From Chthoniobacterales bacterium (lineage in GTDB: Bacteria; Verrucomicrobiota; Verrucomicrobiia; Chthoniobacterales; JACTMZ01): a DNA stretch of 64,000 nucleotides. The position numbers were made by a program, and so were the translations under genes. The stretch is taken from assembly GCA_018402585.1 (NCBI GenBank), contig JAGYIO010000002.1:350406-414405 (forward strand). The letters run 5' to 3'. The notes under the pieces are model-generated. The model saw nothing but the letters and a program-made list of their open reading frames with translations, was not told where the DNA came from and did not search any database. Shown piece after piece: positions 35,361-44,423 of this stretch. How positions within the stretch are numbered: the first letter of the stretch is position 1; each line of letters opens with the position of its first letter.

Positions 35361-35461
35361 AATGGAAGAAGCACTTTTATCTACTGGGTAGCCGTTTTGG
35401 AGGCAACTGCGTAAGGCGCGGGTTGCATGAAAGGCCGGTTTGAGACAAAGGTTACGTCGCC

Positions 35462-36154
35462 ATGTCGGATCTGGTTTCCCAGTCCTTTCCCCCCGAGCGC
35501 CTCACCGCAGTGTCGGTCCTCCGTGCTTACCGAGACGGGTTCTTCCCCATGGGGTGCGGCGACGGACGGCTGCGCTGGTTTTCGCCGGACCCGCGGGGCA
35601 TCCTGCCTCTTGACGGCTTCCACTTGCCCCACGGCTTTCGCCGGGTGCTCCCCCGTTTAGGTTTCACGGTGAGTGTGGATCTGGCCTTCTCCGAAGTTGT
35701 GCTGGGCTGTGCGGACCGACCCGAGACCTGGATCGATCCCGCCATCGCGAGGGTCTATGCCGATCTTTTTGCCGCGCGTTCCGCCCACAGTGTCGAGGTC
35801 TGGCAAGGAGGCAACCTGGTCGGCGGGCTTTATGGCGTGCGCTTGGGCGGGGTTTTCTTTGGCGAGTCAATGTTTTCTCGGGTCAGGGAGGCTTCCAAAG
35901 TGGCCCTACTTGCCCTGGTTGGCATTCTCCGTGCTGCGCGGTTCGGATTGCTCGATATCCAATGGGTGACCGATCACCTCGAGAATTTCGGCGCGGTGGA
36001 AATTCGCCGCCCCGTCTACCTCAACTACCTCCGGGAGGCCATGGGGAGGCAGTGTTTCTTCCCGCCCCCCGGTAAGGTGCGTTTGGCCGAATTGCCGAGG
36101 CAAGGCACTGGAACGGTGACGGAGCAGCGCGCAGCGGGAGTGCCTTCGCCCTGA
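35462..36154 (+). CDS. aat: Leucyl/phenylalanyl-tRNA-protein transferase
   Basis: Aat attaches Leu or Phe to proteins with N-terminal Arg/Lys, marking them for ClpAP. The 230-residue protein shows the family sequence: [75 protein letters not shown], and [18 protein letters not shown]. The tail after YLNYLREAM is longer and less conserved. It is divergent from cysI and converges with xseA. Confidence 0.94.
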   Translation: MSDLVSQSFPPERLTAVSVLRAYRDGFFPMGCGDGRLRWFSPDPRGILPLDGFHLPHGFRRVLPRLGFTVSVDLAFSEVVLGCADRPETWIDPAIARVYADLFAARSAHSVEVWQGGNLVGGLYGVRLGGVFFGESMFSRVREASKVALLALVGILRAARFGLLDIQWVTDHLENFGAVEIRRPVYLNYLREAMGRQCFFPPPGKVRLAELPRQGTGTVTEQRAAGVPSP

Positions 36155-36163
36155 AGGCAATTT
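36141..36163 (+). terminator. Possible terminator at the end of aat
   Basis: tgccttc/gaaggca with a five-base loop overlaps the aat stop codon and is followed by attt. Short T run, so efficiency is uncertain. Confidence 0.35.
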
Positions 36164-36192
36164 GGCGGCCTTGCCCCCCTCGGAGGCGGACT

Positions 36193-37578
36193 TCACCCCA
36201 AGGGCTCTGATTTTATTTCTCCGTCGGCAAAGACGGTCACGATCAGTTCTTCCTCGGCGGCCCGCCGGGCCGAGCTCAGCGGACGGCGCTGGGTATCCAT
36301 CGTGATGGTGAAACCGCGGGCCAGCGTCTGGCGCGGCCCGAGCAATTCCAAGGCGTGAGCGTGACGCTCCCGGGTGAGCCGGCGTTGCTGCAGGAAAGTG
36401 GCCGTTGCTTTCTCGCGGCGCTGGGCGAGGGCGGCCAGACGGTCGGACCAAAAGGCCAAGCGGGCGGATGGGGCACGGGCCGCGAGGACCGCCTTGGCCC
36501 GGCCAGCGCTCGATTGGAGCAAGGCGAGGCGGGCCGAGACGGCCGAAGTGCCGCGAGCCTGCAGGTCGTCGGTCCACTGGCGCCAATCACCGATTCGGCG
36601 CAGGGGGAGCCGGAAGACTCCGGACGCGGCGCGCAGTTCGAGTTGGGCGCGGGCTTGGGTCAAATGGACCCCGGCATCGCGCTCGAGGCGCCGGAGCAGG
36701 GAACGCAAGCGGTCAATCGTCTCCGCCCGGTCCGTGCTGAGAATTTCCGCCGCGGCACTGGGCGTAGGAGCGCGCAGGTCAGCGGCGAGGTCTGCAGTGG
36801 TCAGATCGGTTTCATGGCCGACCGCGGAAATGACCGGCACGCCGCTGGCCGCAATGGCGCGGGCCAGGATCTCTTCGTTGAACTCCCACAGGTCCTCGAG
36901 GCTCCCGCCGCCGCGGGTGACCACAATGACGTCCACCGCGGGAAAACCGTGATCCTGAGCCGCGGCGAAACGTCCGACCGCCTCGGCAATTTCCTTCGCC
37001 GCCCCCCGGCCCTGCACGCGGACTGGAGCGATGAAAATTTCCAGGTGCGGTGCGCGGCGGCGCAGGACGTGCAGGAAGTCGCGGATCGCAGCGCCGGTGG
37101 GCGAGGTGACCACCCCGACGCGGGCCGGGTGGGAAGGCAGGGGCTTTTTGCGGGATTGAGCGAAGAGCCCCTCGGCCCGGAGCTTTTCCTGGAGGGCACG
37201 AAGGCGGGCTTCAAGTTCGCCGGCCCCGCGCGATTGCAGGCGGCGGACCACGATTTGGTATTGGCCGCGTGCCTCGTAGACCGAGAGGTCGCCGAACAAT
37301 TCGACCTGCATCCCGTCGCGCAAGGGCGGCGCCCCGGAAGCTGAACTGCGGAAGAGAACGCAGGAGACCTGCGCATTTTCGTCTTTCAGGCTGAAATATT
37401 GGTGCCCGGAAGGTTGCCGCCGGAGGTTGGAAAGTTCGCCCCGGACCCAGACTGGGCCGAGAGTGCCCTCGAGGCATTCGCGGACCGCGCGGTTGAGCCG
37501 GGTGACGGTGAATGGACCGCTGAGGGCCGGAAGCTCGGCCCGCTCTTCAGGGAAGGCAAGGATGCCCTGCTTGTTCAT
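36193..37578 (-). CDS. xseA: Exodeoxyribonuclease VII large subunit
   Basis: The 461-residue protein forms single-strand-specific exonuclease VII with XseB. It has an N-terminal OB fold (VWVRGELSNLRRQPSGHQYFSLKDENAQVSCVLF) and the catalytic core GVVTSPTGAAIRDFLHVLRRR, DVIVVTRGGGSLEDLWEFNEE and ISAVGHETDLTTADLAADLRAPTPSAAAE, then a long coiled-coil region. The ATG at 37578 overlaps the preceding gene's stop (ATGA) and starts directly before the OB fold; the longer upstream frame is rejected. XseB is not visible in this window. Confidence 0.95.
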   Translation of the reverse strand: MNKQGILAFPEERAELPALSGPFTVTRLNRAVRECLEGTLGPVWVRGELSNLRRQPSGHQYFSLKDENAQVSCVLFRSSASGAPPLRDGMQVELFGDLSVYEARGQYQIVVRRLQSRGAGELEARLRALQEKLRAEGLFAQSRKKPLPSHPARVGVVTSPTGAAIRDFLHVLRRRAPHLEIFIAPVRVQGRGAAKEIAEAVGRFAAAQDHGFPAVDVIVVTRGGGSLEDLWEFNEEILARAIAASGVPVISAVGHETDLTTADLAADLRAPTPSAAAEILSTDRAETIDRLRSLLRRLERDAGVHLTQARAQLELRAASGVFRLPLRRIGDWRQWTDDLQARGTSAVSARLALLQSSAGRAKAVLAARAPSARLAFWSDRLAALAQRREKATATFLQQRRLTRERHAHALELLGPRQTLARGFTITMDTQRRPLSSARRAAEEELIVTVFADGEIKSEPLG

Positions 37579-38204
37579 CCCGTTCCGGAAGGAAATTGCT
37601 GCCACTCGCGCCGCAGTGTGTCGACCAATTTGCGCAGGCGCAGCGATAATCCCGGCTCGGAGAGAATTTCCTGGGCCGCGAGGGGATCGCGAACCAGGTG
37701 TTGTGCAAACAGGTCGCCGAGGGTGGCCGGATCGTTCATCTCCCCGACCGCATTGGTAAAAGTCTCCGGCAATTCGATCCCGCGCGAGACGAGGCCCGTG
37801 CAAATGTCCTGCAATTCACGCCGTAATCCCTGCGCCGCCGCCTCGTCGTCGATCACCGTGGCCAGCGGTCGGGCCCGGCCGATGAGGAAGGGGTCCTTTT
37901 GCTCAAAATCGGTGAACTCGACCCGGCCCAAGCCCTGCAGAATGAGTTGGCTGGTGCCGTCCGGCTGGCCCACGCAGGCGCGGACCAACCCGGCCCCGGC
38001 GACCGGAAAGATCGACTCCTCCCCGGTGTCCGGCCGCACCATGCCCACCGCAAAAATACGGTCGCCGGCCAAGACGGAGGCGAGCATTTCGCGGTAACGG
38101 GGCTCGAAAATGAAGAGCGGCATCAGCGCATTGGGAAACAAAGTCACCCCGGAGAGGGCCATCACGGGCATGGAGGAAGGGAGCGGGACGGATTCCGTAT
38201 TCAT
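37575..38204 (-). CDS. LON substrate-binding (N-terminal) domain protein
   Basis: The 209-residue protein matches the free-standing LON N-domain family: [70 protein letters not shown], then a helical C-terminus. There is no ATPase or protease domain, so it may act as a substrate adaptor or in cell-shape/regulatory roles seen for homologues. ATG 38204 is preferred; an in-frame GTG precedes it at 38207. It is translationally coupled to xseA. Confidence 0.88.
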   Translation of the reverse strand: MNTESVPLPSSMPVMALSGVTLFPNALMPLFIFEPRYREMLASVLAGDRIFAVGMVRPDTGEESIFPVAGAGLVRACVGQPDGTSQLILQGLGRVEFTDFEQKDPFLIGRARPLATVIDDEAAAQGLRRELQDICTGLVSRGIELPETFTNAVGEMNDPATLGDLFAQHLVRDPLAAQEILSEPGLSLRLRKLVDTLRREWQQFPSGTG

Positions 38205-38298
38205 CACGCTTCAGTTTACGCCGGAATGCCTTCGCGGGGATCTTTTTTTCACGGTTTTTTCGCTTCAAGCCAGGCGGTCCGCTCGGCTACTCTGCACT

Positions 38299-39024
38299 AT
38301 GCCCGAACCGACCAAGTATCGCCGCGTGCTCCTCAAGATCAGCGGCGAGGCCCTGCGCGAGTCGGGCAGCAAAGACAATATCTCGCCCCAGATTGTCAGC
38401 GCTCTCGCGGCCCAAATCAAGGAGGTGGCCGGCCTTGGGGTGCAACTTGCGGTGGTCATCGGCGGCGGCAACATCTGGCGCGGGTTGGCCGCCTCGCATC
38501 GCGGGATGAACCGCGCCACGGCGGACTACATGGGGATGCTCGCCACGGTGATCAACGGCATGGCCTTGATGAGCGGACTGGAAGACCTCGGCGTGACCAC
38601 CCGTGTGCAAACCGCGATCGAAATGAACAACCTGGCCGAACCCTTCATTCTGCGGCGCGCCTTGCGGCATTTGGAAAACGGGCACGTTGTTATTTTTGTG
38701 GCCGGCACGGGCAACCCCTTCTTTTCCACCGACACCACCGCGGCGCTCCGGGCCAACGAAATCGGCGCCGACGTCATTCTCAAGGCGACCAAAGTCGACG
38801 GCATCTATGACGCCGACCCCAAGACGCATCCGGAGGCCCGGAAATACGACCAGATCACCTACACCGAGGCTTTACAGAAGCGGCTGAAGGTCATGGATTC
38901 GACCGCCTTCAGCCTTTGCATGGACAACAAGATGCCTATCGTGGTCTTTGACATCGCGGGCCCGAGCAACATCAAGCGCGCGGTCGAGGGAGAACCGATC
39001 GGCACACTGGTCACCGCAAACTAA
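38299..39024 (+). CDS. pyrH: UMP kinase
   Basis: PyrH phosphorylates UMP to UDP. The 241-residue amino-acid-kinase-fold protein has [60 protein letters not shown] and [15 protein letters not shown]. frr follows after six bases, the common pyrH-frr pairing. The predicted -10 region (TACTCT) is close to the ATG, so its mRNA may have a very short leader. Confidence 0.96.
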   Translation: MPEPTKYRRVLLKISGEALRESGSKDNISPQIVSALAAQIKEVAGLGVQLAVVIGGGNIWRGLAASHRGMNRATADYMGMLATVINGMALMSGLEDLGVTTRVQTAIEMNNLAEPFILRRALRHLENGHVVIFVAGTGNPFFSTDTTAALRANEIGADVILKATKVDGIYDADPKTHPEARKYDQITYTEALQKRLKVMDSTAFSLCMDNKMPIVVFDIAGPSNIKRAVEGEPIGTLVTAN

Positions 39025-39030
39025 CAATTT

Positions 39031-39585
39031 ATGGACGAAATTCTTTTCACCGCAGAGGAGGGCATGGACAAGGCGTTCACCTTCATGAAGCACGAATTTA
39101 GCAGCGTGCGCACCGGCAAAGCTTCACCCGCCCTTGTCGAGGGGATCGAGGTGGACGCTTACGGCTCGGTTATGAAACTGAAACAACTCGCGCTGATCAG
39201 CACACCGGAACCGCGCCTCATCGTCATCCAACCCTTCGACGCCTCGACGCTAAAACCGATCGAGAAAGCGATCAATGAATCGAAGATCGGCATCACTCCT
39301 TCGGTCGACGGCAAAATTATCCGCCTGCCCGTCCCGGAACTCAGCGAGGAACGGCGCAAGGATCTGGTCAAAACGCTCAAGAATATGGCCGAGGAAACCC
39401 GCGTGCGCCTGCGTGCGGCCCGCCGGCAGGCCATGGAAACCGCCAAGAAAATGCAGAAGGAAGGCAATCTGACCGAGGACGACCTGAAGAGCGCCGAGAC
39501 CCAGATCCAGAAGCTGACCGACAAATTTGTCGCCGACGTGGATGTCCATCTGACCGCCAAGGAAGCCGACATCATGAAAATCTGA
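39031..39585 (+). CDS. frr: Ribosome recycling factor
   Basis: Frr splits post-termination ribosomes together with EF-G. The 184-residue protein has the full family pattern: MDKAFTFMKHEFSSVRTGKASPALVEGIEVDAYGS, SKIGITPSVDGKIIRLPVPELSEERRKDLVKTLKNMAEETRVRLRAARR, and the C-terminal helix. The stop TGA overlaps the next ATG. Confidence 0.97.
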   Translation: MDEILFTAEEGMDKAFTFMKHEFSSVRTGKASPALVEGIEVDAYGSVMKLKQLALISTPEPRLIVIQPFDASTLKPIEKAINESKIGITPSVDGKIIRLPVPELSEERRKDLVKTLKNMAEETRVRLRAARRQAMETAKKMQKEGNLTEDDLKSAETQIQKLTDKFVADVDVHLTAKEADIMKI

Positions 39586-40082
39586 TGAGCACCACGACCA
39601 TGGGCCGTCTGGCCGTCCTGCTCCTTGTGCTCACCGCTCTCTCCGGTGCCTCCGCCAATGTGGCGCGCTGGGCCCCTGATTTCGGGTGGCTCAAATCCGG
39701 CGGCAACCGCACCACTCTGAAAGCGCTGCGCGGTCAGCCCGTTGTCCTGGTGGTCGCACCTTCCCCGGAACACCGGAAATTCCGCCAACAAGCGAAAGAG
39801 CTGCAAAAGACCTACCAACTGCTCGGCAACGACAAAGCGGTCATGGTTGCCGCTTTCACCGGGGAACCGGGTGTGATCCGTTCCAACATCCCGTTCGTGC
39901 TCGCCGCCAACCCGGGCGCCATCGTCCAGTCCTACGGGGTCGCGGGAGACTTTGCCGTCTTCGTCATCGGCCGCGATGGCAATCTTGATGAGATTTCGGA
40001 CCGCGTCCTGCCCGGCCAGCGCGTGCTCGACATCATCAATAATTCCTTTGTCCCGCAGCGCGACAACCGTCGCACGGAGTAG
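39585..40082 (+). CDS. Secreted thioredoxin-fold-like protein lacking CXXC
   Basis: The 165-residue product has a signal peptide (LAVLLLVLTALSGASA) and a thioredoxin/peroxiredoxin-like core (ALRGQPVVLVVAPSPEHRKFRQQAKEL, IPFVLAANPGAIVQSYGV, FAVFVIGRDGNLDEIS). There is no cysteine in the mature part, so redox activity is unlikely. It overlaps frr by one base and is presumably translated in coupling with it. Function unknown. Confidence 0.7.
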   Translation: MSTTTMGRLAVLLLVLTALSGASANVARWAPDFGWLKSGGNRTTLKALRGQPVVLVVAPSPEHRKFRQQAKELQKTYQLLGNDKAVMVAAFTGEPGVIRSNIPFVLAANPGAIVQSYGVAGDFAVFVIGRDGNLDEISDRVLPGQRVLDIINNSFVPQRDNRRTE

Positions 40083-40100
40083 ACGGGGCCTTCCATCCTG

Positions 40101-40130
40101 CGGGTCGCGCTCTCCGAGCGCGGCACCCGG
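40101..40130. terminator. Strong hairpin between convergent genes, possible bidirectional terminator
   Basis: cgcgctc-tcc-gagcgcg (40106-40122) with a further cgggt/acccg pairing outside (40101-40129). No T tract follows. Confidence 0.45.
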
Positions 40131-40162
40131 AAAGTAATCGCGGTTGGCGCAGCGCGCTCCAC

Positions 40163-41485
40163 CTACAGACTTTGGCGCGCGGCGTCGGCAATGTGGTCGG
40201 CGTGCGTTTCGAGCAAGCCCGCCTCGCGGCCTTCAAGCAGGATGCGCAGCTTCGGTTCCGTGCCGCTGTAGCGGACCAAGACGCGGCCGCGCGGGGCAAG
40301 GGCTTGTTCCGCGGCGGCTAGAGCGGATTGGATCGCCGGCACCGATTCGAGAGGTGGTTTGGATTTCACGGCCACCGCGCGCTGTGCTTGCGGGTATTTC
40401 CGGAGCACTTGGCGGAGTTCGCTCAGGGGCTTTCCGCTCTCGGCTATGAGGCGGAAAATTTGCAGGGCGGAAACAAGCCCGTCGCCGGTTGTGCCGTGGC
40501 GCAGAAAAATCAGGTGTCCGCTCTGCTCGCCGCCGAGGATGAATCCACCCTTGCGCATGGCTTCAAGCACATAGCGGTCGCCAACCGCGGTGCGGATCAC
40601 TTGGCCGCCGGCTTCTTCGATGGCTTCATCGAGTCCGAGGTTGCTCATCACGGTGGCAACCACGGTCTGGCCCGCGAGTTCGCCCCGGCGCAGCAGGTCG
40701 AGGGCGGCCATGGCGAGCAGTTCGTCGCCGTCGAGTGGATCGCCGGTCTCATCGCAGAGCAGCAGGCGGTCGGCATCCCCGTCGTGGGAAAGTCCGACCT
40801 GGGCCCCGGTCTCTTTGACGAGACGACTGATCTCGCGGGACACGGTGCTACCGCAGCCCGCATTGATGTTGCTCCCGTCGGGCGTGGCGTGGAAGAGATG
40901 CACCTCGGCACCGAGCGCCCGCAGGGCGGCCGGAGTTGTCTCGCCCGCGGCCCCGTTGGCGCAGTCCACCGCGACCTTCAGTCCATGCAGGGAGAAGCCG
41001 GCCGGCAAGGATTGCAGGGCATGCGCCACGTATTGAGGCGCGGCATGATCCAAGGCGGCAACCGCTCCCGCCCCGTCGGTCGCGGGGCCCTCGAGCTGCT
41101 GCTCGAGGGCGAGTTCGGTCGCGTCGGGGAGTTTGAATCCGTCGCCGGAGAAAAATTTGATCCCGTTGTCGTGGGCCGGGTTGTGGGAGGCGGAAATGAC
41201 CGCCCCGGCATCGAGGCGGTTGGCCACCACGAAAGCAGCCACCCCGGGGGTGGGCAGAACGCCAAGCAAGCGCACCTCGCCTCCGGCCGAGGCTAGACCT
41301 CGTGCCAGTGCCGCCTCGAGCCTCGGACCGGATTCGCGCGTGTCGCGTCCAATGGCGATGACCGGCTGTCTTTTGCCCAGCACACGGACCAGGGCGCGTC
41401 CCAGCTTTTCGGCAAACTCCGCCGTGATCGGTGTTTCTCCGGCGCGGCCGCGGATGCCGTCCGTTCCGAAGTAGCGGCGGGTCAT
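40163..41485 (-). CDS. glmM: Phosphoglucosamine mutase
   Basis: GlmM converts glucosamine-6-phosphate to glucosamine-1-phosphate for peptidoglycan and LPS. The 440-residue protein has the phosphoserine loop SASHNPAHDNG (Ser100), metal loop DGDADRLLL, sugar-binding GGEQSGHL and phosphate-binding RYSGTEPKLRI. It begins TRRYFGTDGIRG. Its ATG overlaps the stop of the mini-CdaR gene, completing the cdaA-cdaR-glmM arrangement in which CdaR and GlmM modulate c-di-AMP synthesis in Firmicutes. The upstream frame extension is rejected. Confidence 0.96.
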   Translation of the reverse strand: MTRRYFGTDGIRGRAGETPITAEFAEKLGRALVRVLGKRQPVIAIGRDTRESGPRLEAALARGLASAGGEVRLLGVLPTPGVAAFVVANRLDAGAVISASHNPAHDNGIKFFSGDGFKLPDATELALEQQLEGPATDGAGAVAALDHAAPQYVAHALQSLPAGFSLHGLKVAVDCANGAAGETTPAALRALGAEVHLFHATPDGSNINAGCGSTVSREISRLVKETGAQVGLSHDGDADRLLLCDETGDPLDGDELLAMAALDLLRRGELAGQTVVATVMSNLGLDEAIEEAGGQVIRTAVGDRYVLEAMRKGGFILGGEQSGHLIFLRHGTTGDGLVSALQIFRLIAESGKPLSELRQVLRKYPQAQRAVAVKSKPPLESVPAIQSALAAAEQALAPRGRVLVRYSGTEPKLRILLEGREAGLLETHADHIADAARQSL

Positions 41486-41628
41486 TTTTTGGCGCGTTCG
41501 GAGGATGTCGCGCGGCTGCGTCCCTCGCCACCGGGATCCACATTGTGCTGGACGAGATACCAGACGACCGCGGCGAGCACGAGGCAAGTCAGCTTAACTT
41601 TCCAATTGTGCAGGAGAATCTGTTTCAT
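41482..41628 (-). CDS. Miniature CdaR/YbbR-like protein (N-terminal anchor only)
   Basis: This 48-residue gene starts inside the 3' end of cdaA (35-base overlap) and ends on the glmM start codon (ATGA). The product, KQILLHNWKVKLTCLVLAAV then VWYLVQHNVDPGGEG, looks like the N-terminal signal anchor of CdaR/YbbR proteins, where the motif 'N..LKl.sl.lA..lW..v' precedes several YbbR domains. Here the protein stops about 15 residues after the helix; no YbbR domain exists in any frame before glmM. Position between cdaA and glmM is exactly that of cdaR. A one-helix regulator or a degenerated remnant are the alternatives. Confidence 0.75.
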   Translation of the reverse strand: MKQILLHNWKVKLTCLVLAAVVWYLVQHNVDPGGEGRSRATSSERAKK

Positions 41629-42388
41629 ATTTCTCGAGGAGGAGGAGTTGATTGAGGCGGCGGCGGAAGCGATCGAGGTTCAGGTTGCGTTCGAGGATGC
41701 CGCGATGGCAGAGCGAGACGTGGCCGGTTTCCTCCGAGACCAAAATGGCAATGGCGTCCGACTCCTCGGTGATGCCGATCCCGGCACGATGGCGCAACCC
41801 GAGACTGCGGTCGAGGTCTTCGCGCGCGCTGAGCGGAAAGATGCACGCGGCGGCGGTCACGCGGGCGTTCATCACAATGACCCCGCCGTCGTGCAGCACC
41901 GTCTTGGGGTGAAAGATGGTCAGGATAAGTTCCTTGGAAAACACGGCGTCGAGATCGACGCCGGTCGAGGCGAATTGGCGGATGCTGATGTCCCGCTCGA
42001 GGGCGATGAGCGCGCCAAATTGGCGCCTGGCCAAATCAAAAACCGTGTCGACCAGTTGGTCGATCGATTCTTTTTTCTGCAGGGCGGACCGGAAGAAATG
42101 CTGGCTGCCGAGTTCGGTCAGGGCCCGCCGCAGTTCCGGTTGGAAAATGACCACGAGCGCGATGGCCAGAAAAACGGAAAAACTGCGCAGGAGCCAGCCG
42201 ATGACGTTAAGGTCGAGAAGTTGGGAGGCCAGCGTGAGACTGATGAAGAGCAGGGCGAGTCCGACGAGAATTTTTGCGCCCGGGGTGCCCCGAAAATAAA
42301 GATAGCCGTAATAAAGCAGCACAGTGAGCAGCACGACCTCGACCGCACTGGTCCAATTGGTGCTGATAAATTCGATCACGGGCTCCAT
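41594..42388 (-). CDS. cdaA: Diadenylate cyclase (CdaA-type)
   Basis: CdaA makes the second messenger c-di-AMP from two ATP. The 264-residue protein has three N-terminal membrane helices (to about residue 82), then the DAC domain: LHDGGVIV at 165-172 and GLRHRAGIG at 197-205. These correspond to the DGA and RHR motifs. The alanine of DGA is glycine here, a small change. FQPELRRALTELG and AILVSEETGHVSL also fit. It heads the cdaA-(mini-cdaR)-glmM operon and is divergent from the DUF151 gene. Confidence 0.93.
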   Translation of the reverse strand: MEPVIEFISTNWTSAVEVVLLTVLLYYGYLYFRGTPGAKILVGLALLFISLTLASQLLDLNVIGWLLRSFSVFLAIALVVIFQPELRRALTELGSQHFFRSALQKKESIDQLVDTVFDLARRQFGALIALERDISIRQFASTGVDLDAVFSKELILTIFHPKTVLHDGGVIVMNARVTAAACIFPLSAREDLDRSLGLRHRAGIGITEESDAIAILVSEETGHVSLCHRGILERNLNLDRFRRRLNQLLLLEKYETDSPAQLES

Positions 42389-42498
42389 CGGGATTTATCC
42401 TGCCTGCTCCCGAGGCGTGGGGCGAGTGCGCAGTCGGCGGGGGTGGAGAGGAATTTTGCCTCTGGATTTGGGGGCGGACCAGGCGTAATTTGGGCGGG

Positions 42499-42990
42499 AT
42501 GTCGAACCAGCAAGTCGTTCCCGTCCAGCTCAAGGCCGTCGTCCCGACCGCTAATGGCGCGGCACTGTTTCTCGGCACGGAGGGGAAAACCTTCGTTATT
42601 TATGTCGATGCCACCGTGGGCCACGCGATCAACATGTTCCTCGCGGGCACGGACAAAGAGCGTCCGCTGACCCACGACCTCATGGCCCACGTGCTGGCTG
42701 CTTTCGGCGCTAAGGTCGACCGAGCGGTGATCAATGATGTGAAAAACAGCACGTTTTACGCGCGGCTCATTATCTCGGCGGAAAACGAATTGCATCAAAA
42801 GAAAATCATCGAATTGGATGCGCGGCCGAGCGATTGCATTGCCATGGCCATCCAGCAAAAGGCGCCGATTTTGGTCAGCCGCACCGTGCTTGACGAGGTG
42901 GATGATGCTTCCGACGCGCTCAAACAGCTTGAAGCGACGAAGGAGCAGGGCGGGGAACCGCCCCTCGTCGGGGAAGGCGAAGAGGAATAA
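42499..42990 (+). CDS. Bifunctional nuclease family (DUF151) protein
   Basis: The 163-residue protein has the DUF151 layout: VVPTANGAALFLGTEGKTFVIYVDATVGHAI, RPLTHDLMAHVLAAFGAKVDRAVINDVKNSTFYARLII, LDARPSDCIAMAIQQKAPILVS. Some members have RNase/DNase activity; others are of unknown role. An acidic C-terminal tail ends GEGEEE. Start ATG at 42499; it precedes obg by 36 bases and may be co-transcribed with it. Confidence 0.88.
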   Translation: MSNQQVVPVQLKAVVPTANGAALFLGTEGKTFVIYVDATVGHAINMFLAGTDKERPLTHDLMAHVLAAFGAKVDRAVINDVKNSTFYARLIISAENELHQKKIIELDARPSDCIAMAIQQKAPILVSRTVLDEVDDASDALKQLEATKEQGGEPPLVGEGEEE

Positions 42991-43026
42991 GCGTACTGCC
43001 GGGTTTTCCCCGCGTGCCGTCCCGCC

Positions 43027-44100
43027 ATGTTTATCGACCAGATCCGTATCCACGCCATTGCCGGCAGCGGCGGGAACGGGTGCTCCAGTTTCCGCCGCGA
43101 GAAATTTGTCCCGCTGGGCGGTCCCGATGGGGGCGATGGCGGTGACGGCGGGAGTATCATTCTGCGTGCCGACCCGCAGATCGACACCTTGGTCAGTCTC
43201 TATTACGAACCGATTGTCCGGGCCAAAAGCGGGGCGAACGGGATGGGAAAGCAGAAATACGGTCGCGCGGCGCCGGACAAAATTGTGCCCGTGCCGGTCG
43301 GGACCCTGGTTTATCGGCTACCGGATGTTGCGCCTCATGATCCCTTGAAATTCGTGGAGAAAGAGAAACAACCCCTGCGCCGGCGCAAGGTGGAGGCGAA
43401 AGACCTCGAATTGCTTGTCGATCTGGATCAACCGGAGGCGGAATTTTTGCTTGGGCAGGGCGGTCGCGGTGGCCGGGGCAATATTCATTTCAAAAGCTCG
43501 CGCAATCGCGCGCCGCGGCAATATACCGAGGGCACGCCGGGTGAAGAGGGGTGGTTCTTTCTCGAGCTGCGCATGATCGCCGATGCCGGCTTGGTCGGAT
43601 ATCCGAACGCCGGGAAATCCACTTTGCTCGGGGCGCTTTCGGCCGCGCACCCGAAGGTGGCGGCCTACCCCTTTACGACGCTGCATCCCATGGTCGGGGT
43701 GATGGATTTCCCCGGTTTTCGTCGGGCCACCATCGCGGACATTCCCGGATTGATCGAAGGTGCGCATCTCGACGTCGGTCTGGGGCACGATTTTTTACGG
43801 CACATTGTTCGTTGTCGCACCTTGCTCTTGCTGGTTGATGCCGCCGGCAGCGAGGGACGCGATCCGGTCGATGACGCGCGGAACATCCGCGAGGAATTGA
43901 GCCTTTACGATCCGCTGCTCGCGCGGCGCCCGTGGGCCTTGGTGGCGAACAAAACAGATTTGCCGGGAGCGGCCGGCAACTTGCCGCGCTTGGCCCAGGA
44001 GTTTCCCGGGGTCTCCCTCATCGCCATCTCGGCGCAACAGAAGGGGAACTTGGGGGAGTTGCAAAAGTTCCTCGATGCCGAGGTGGGCCACCCCGGTTGA
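43027..44100 (+). CDS. obg: Obg-family ribosome-associated GTPase
   Basis: The 357-residue protein has the glycine-rich Obg domain (FIDQIRIHAIAGSGGNGCSSFRREKF, PDGGDGGDGGSII, GRGGRGNIHFKSS) and a G domain with GYPNAGKSTLLGALS (P loop), TTLHPMVGV, DIPGLIEGAH and NKTD. The C-terminal OCT domain of E. coli/B. subtilis Obg is absent, as in many shorter homologues. It functions in late 50S assembly and growth control. Confidence 0.96.
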   Translation: MFIDQIRIHAIAGSGGNGCSSFRREKFVPLGGPDGGDGGDGGSIILRADPQIDTLVSLYYEPIVRAKSGANGMGKQKYGRAAPDKIVPVPVGTLVYRLPDVAPHDPLKFVEKEKQPLRRRKVEAKDLELLVDLDQPEAEFLLGQGGRGGRGNIHFKSSRNRAPRQYTEGTPGEEGWFFLELRMIADAGLVGYPNAGKSTLLGALSAAHPKVAAYPFTTLHPMVGVMDFPGFRRATIADIPGLIEGAHLDVGLGHDFLRHIVRCRTLLLLVDAAGSEGRDPVDDARNIREELSLYDPLLARRPWALVANKTDLPGAAGNLPRLAQEFPGVSLIAISAQQKGNLGELQKFLDAEVGHPG

Positions 44101-44423
44101 CCGCCGGCGATAGGCGAAGTTCCGTGGCGGCCAAAGCCGGGCGAACCGCTGGCGATCACGTAGCACACGCGGGCGAAGCCGATCCCGGCTTCGGGAAAAT
44201 TGGAGGCCAAGACCGCGCGGCTGCACCGGCTGAAGACGAGTGAAAAAGGTCCCGCGTAATTCCGCGATGGTTGGTTTCATCGTTTTTTTTCGTGCTCTGC
44301 TTGGTTGCCGGGCTCCAGCGGCCTAAAGTTGCCGGGAAATATTCCCGCTGCACTCTGGAAGGGCGGGGTGAGCAAAGCATTGCCGAAAGAGGGGCGGAAG
44401 GGCAGGATGTCGGGCTCAAAATC
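44101..44423. other. Gap of 323 bases between obg and hom
   Basis: No supported gene. It holds a weak hairpin plus eight T (see the terminator at 44265). After that, no attenuator-like threonine-rich leader peptide was found, so control of the hom-thrC-lysC operon by attenuation is not evident. Confidence 0.4.
44265..44290 (+). terminator. Possible intrinsic terminator after obg
   Basis: cgatg/catcg with an eight-base loop is followed immediately by eight T (44283-44290). The stem is only five base pairs, so it may be weak. Confidence 0.45.

Noticed and set aside
44101..44423. Threonine attenuator leader before hom
   Set aside because: No leader peptide rich in Thr/Ile codons and no alternative hairpins were found; only a weak terminator-like hairpin.
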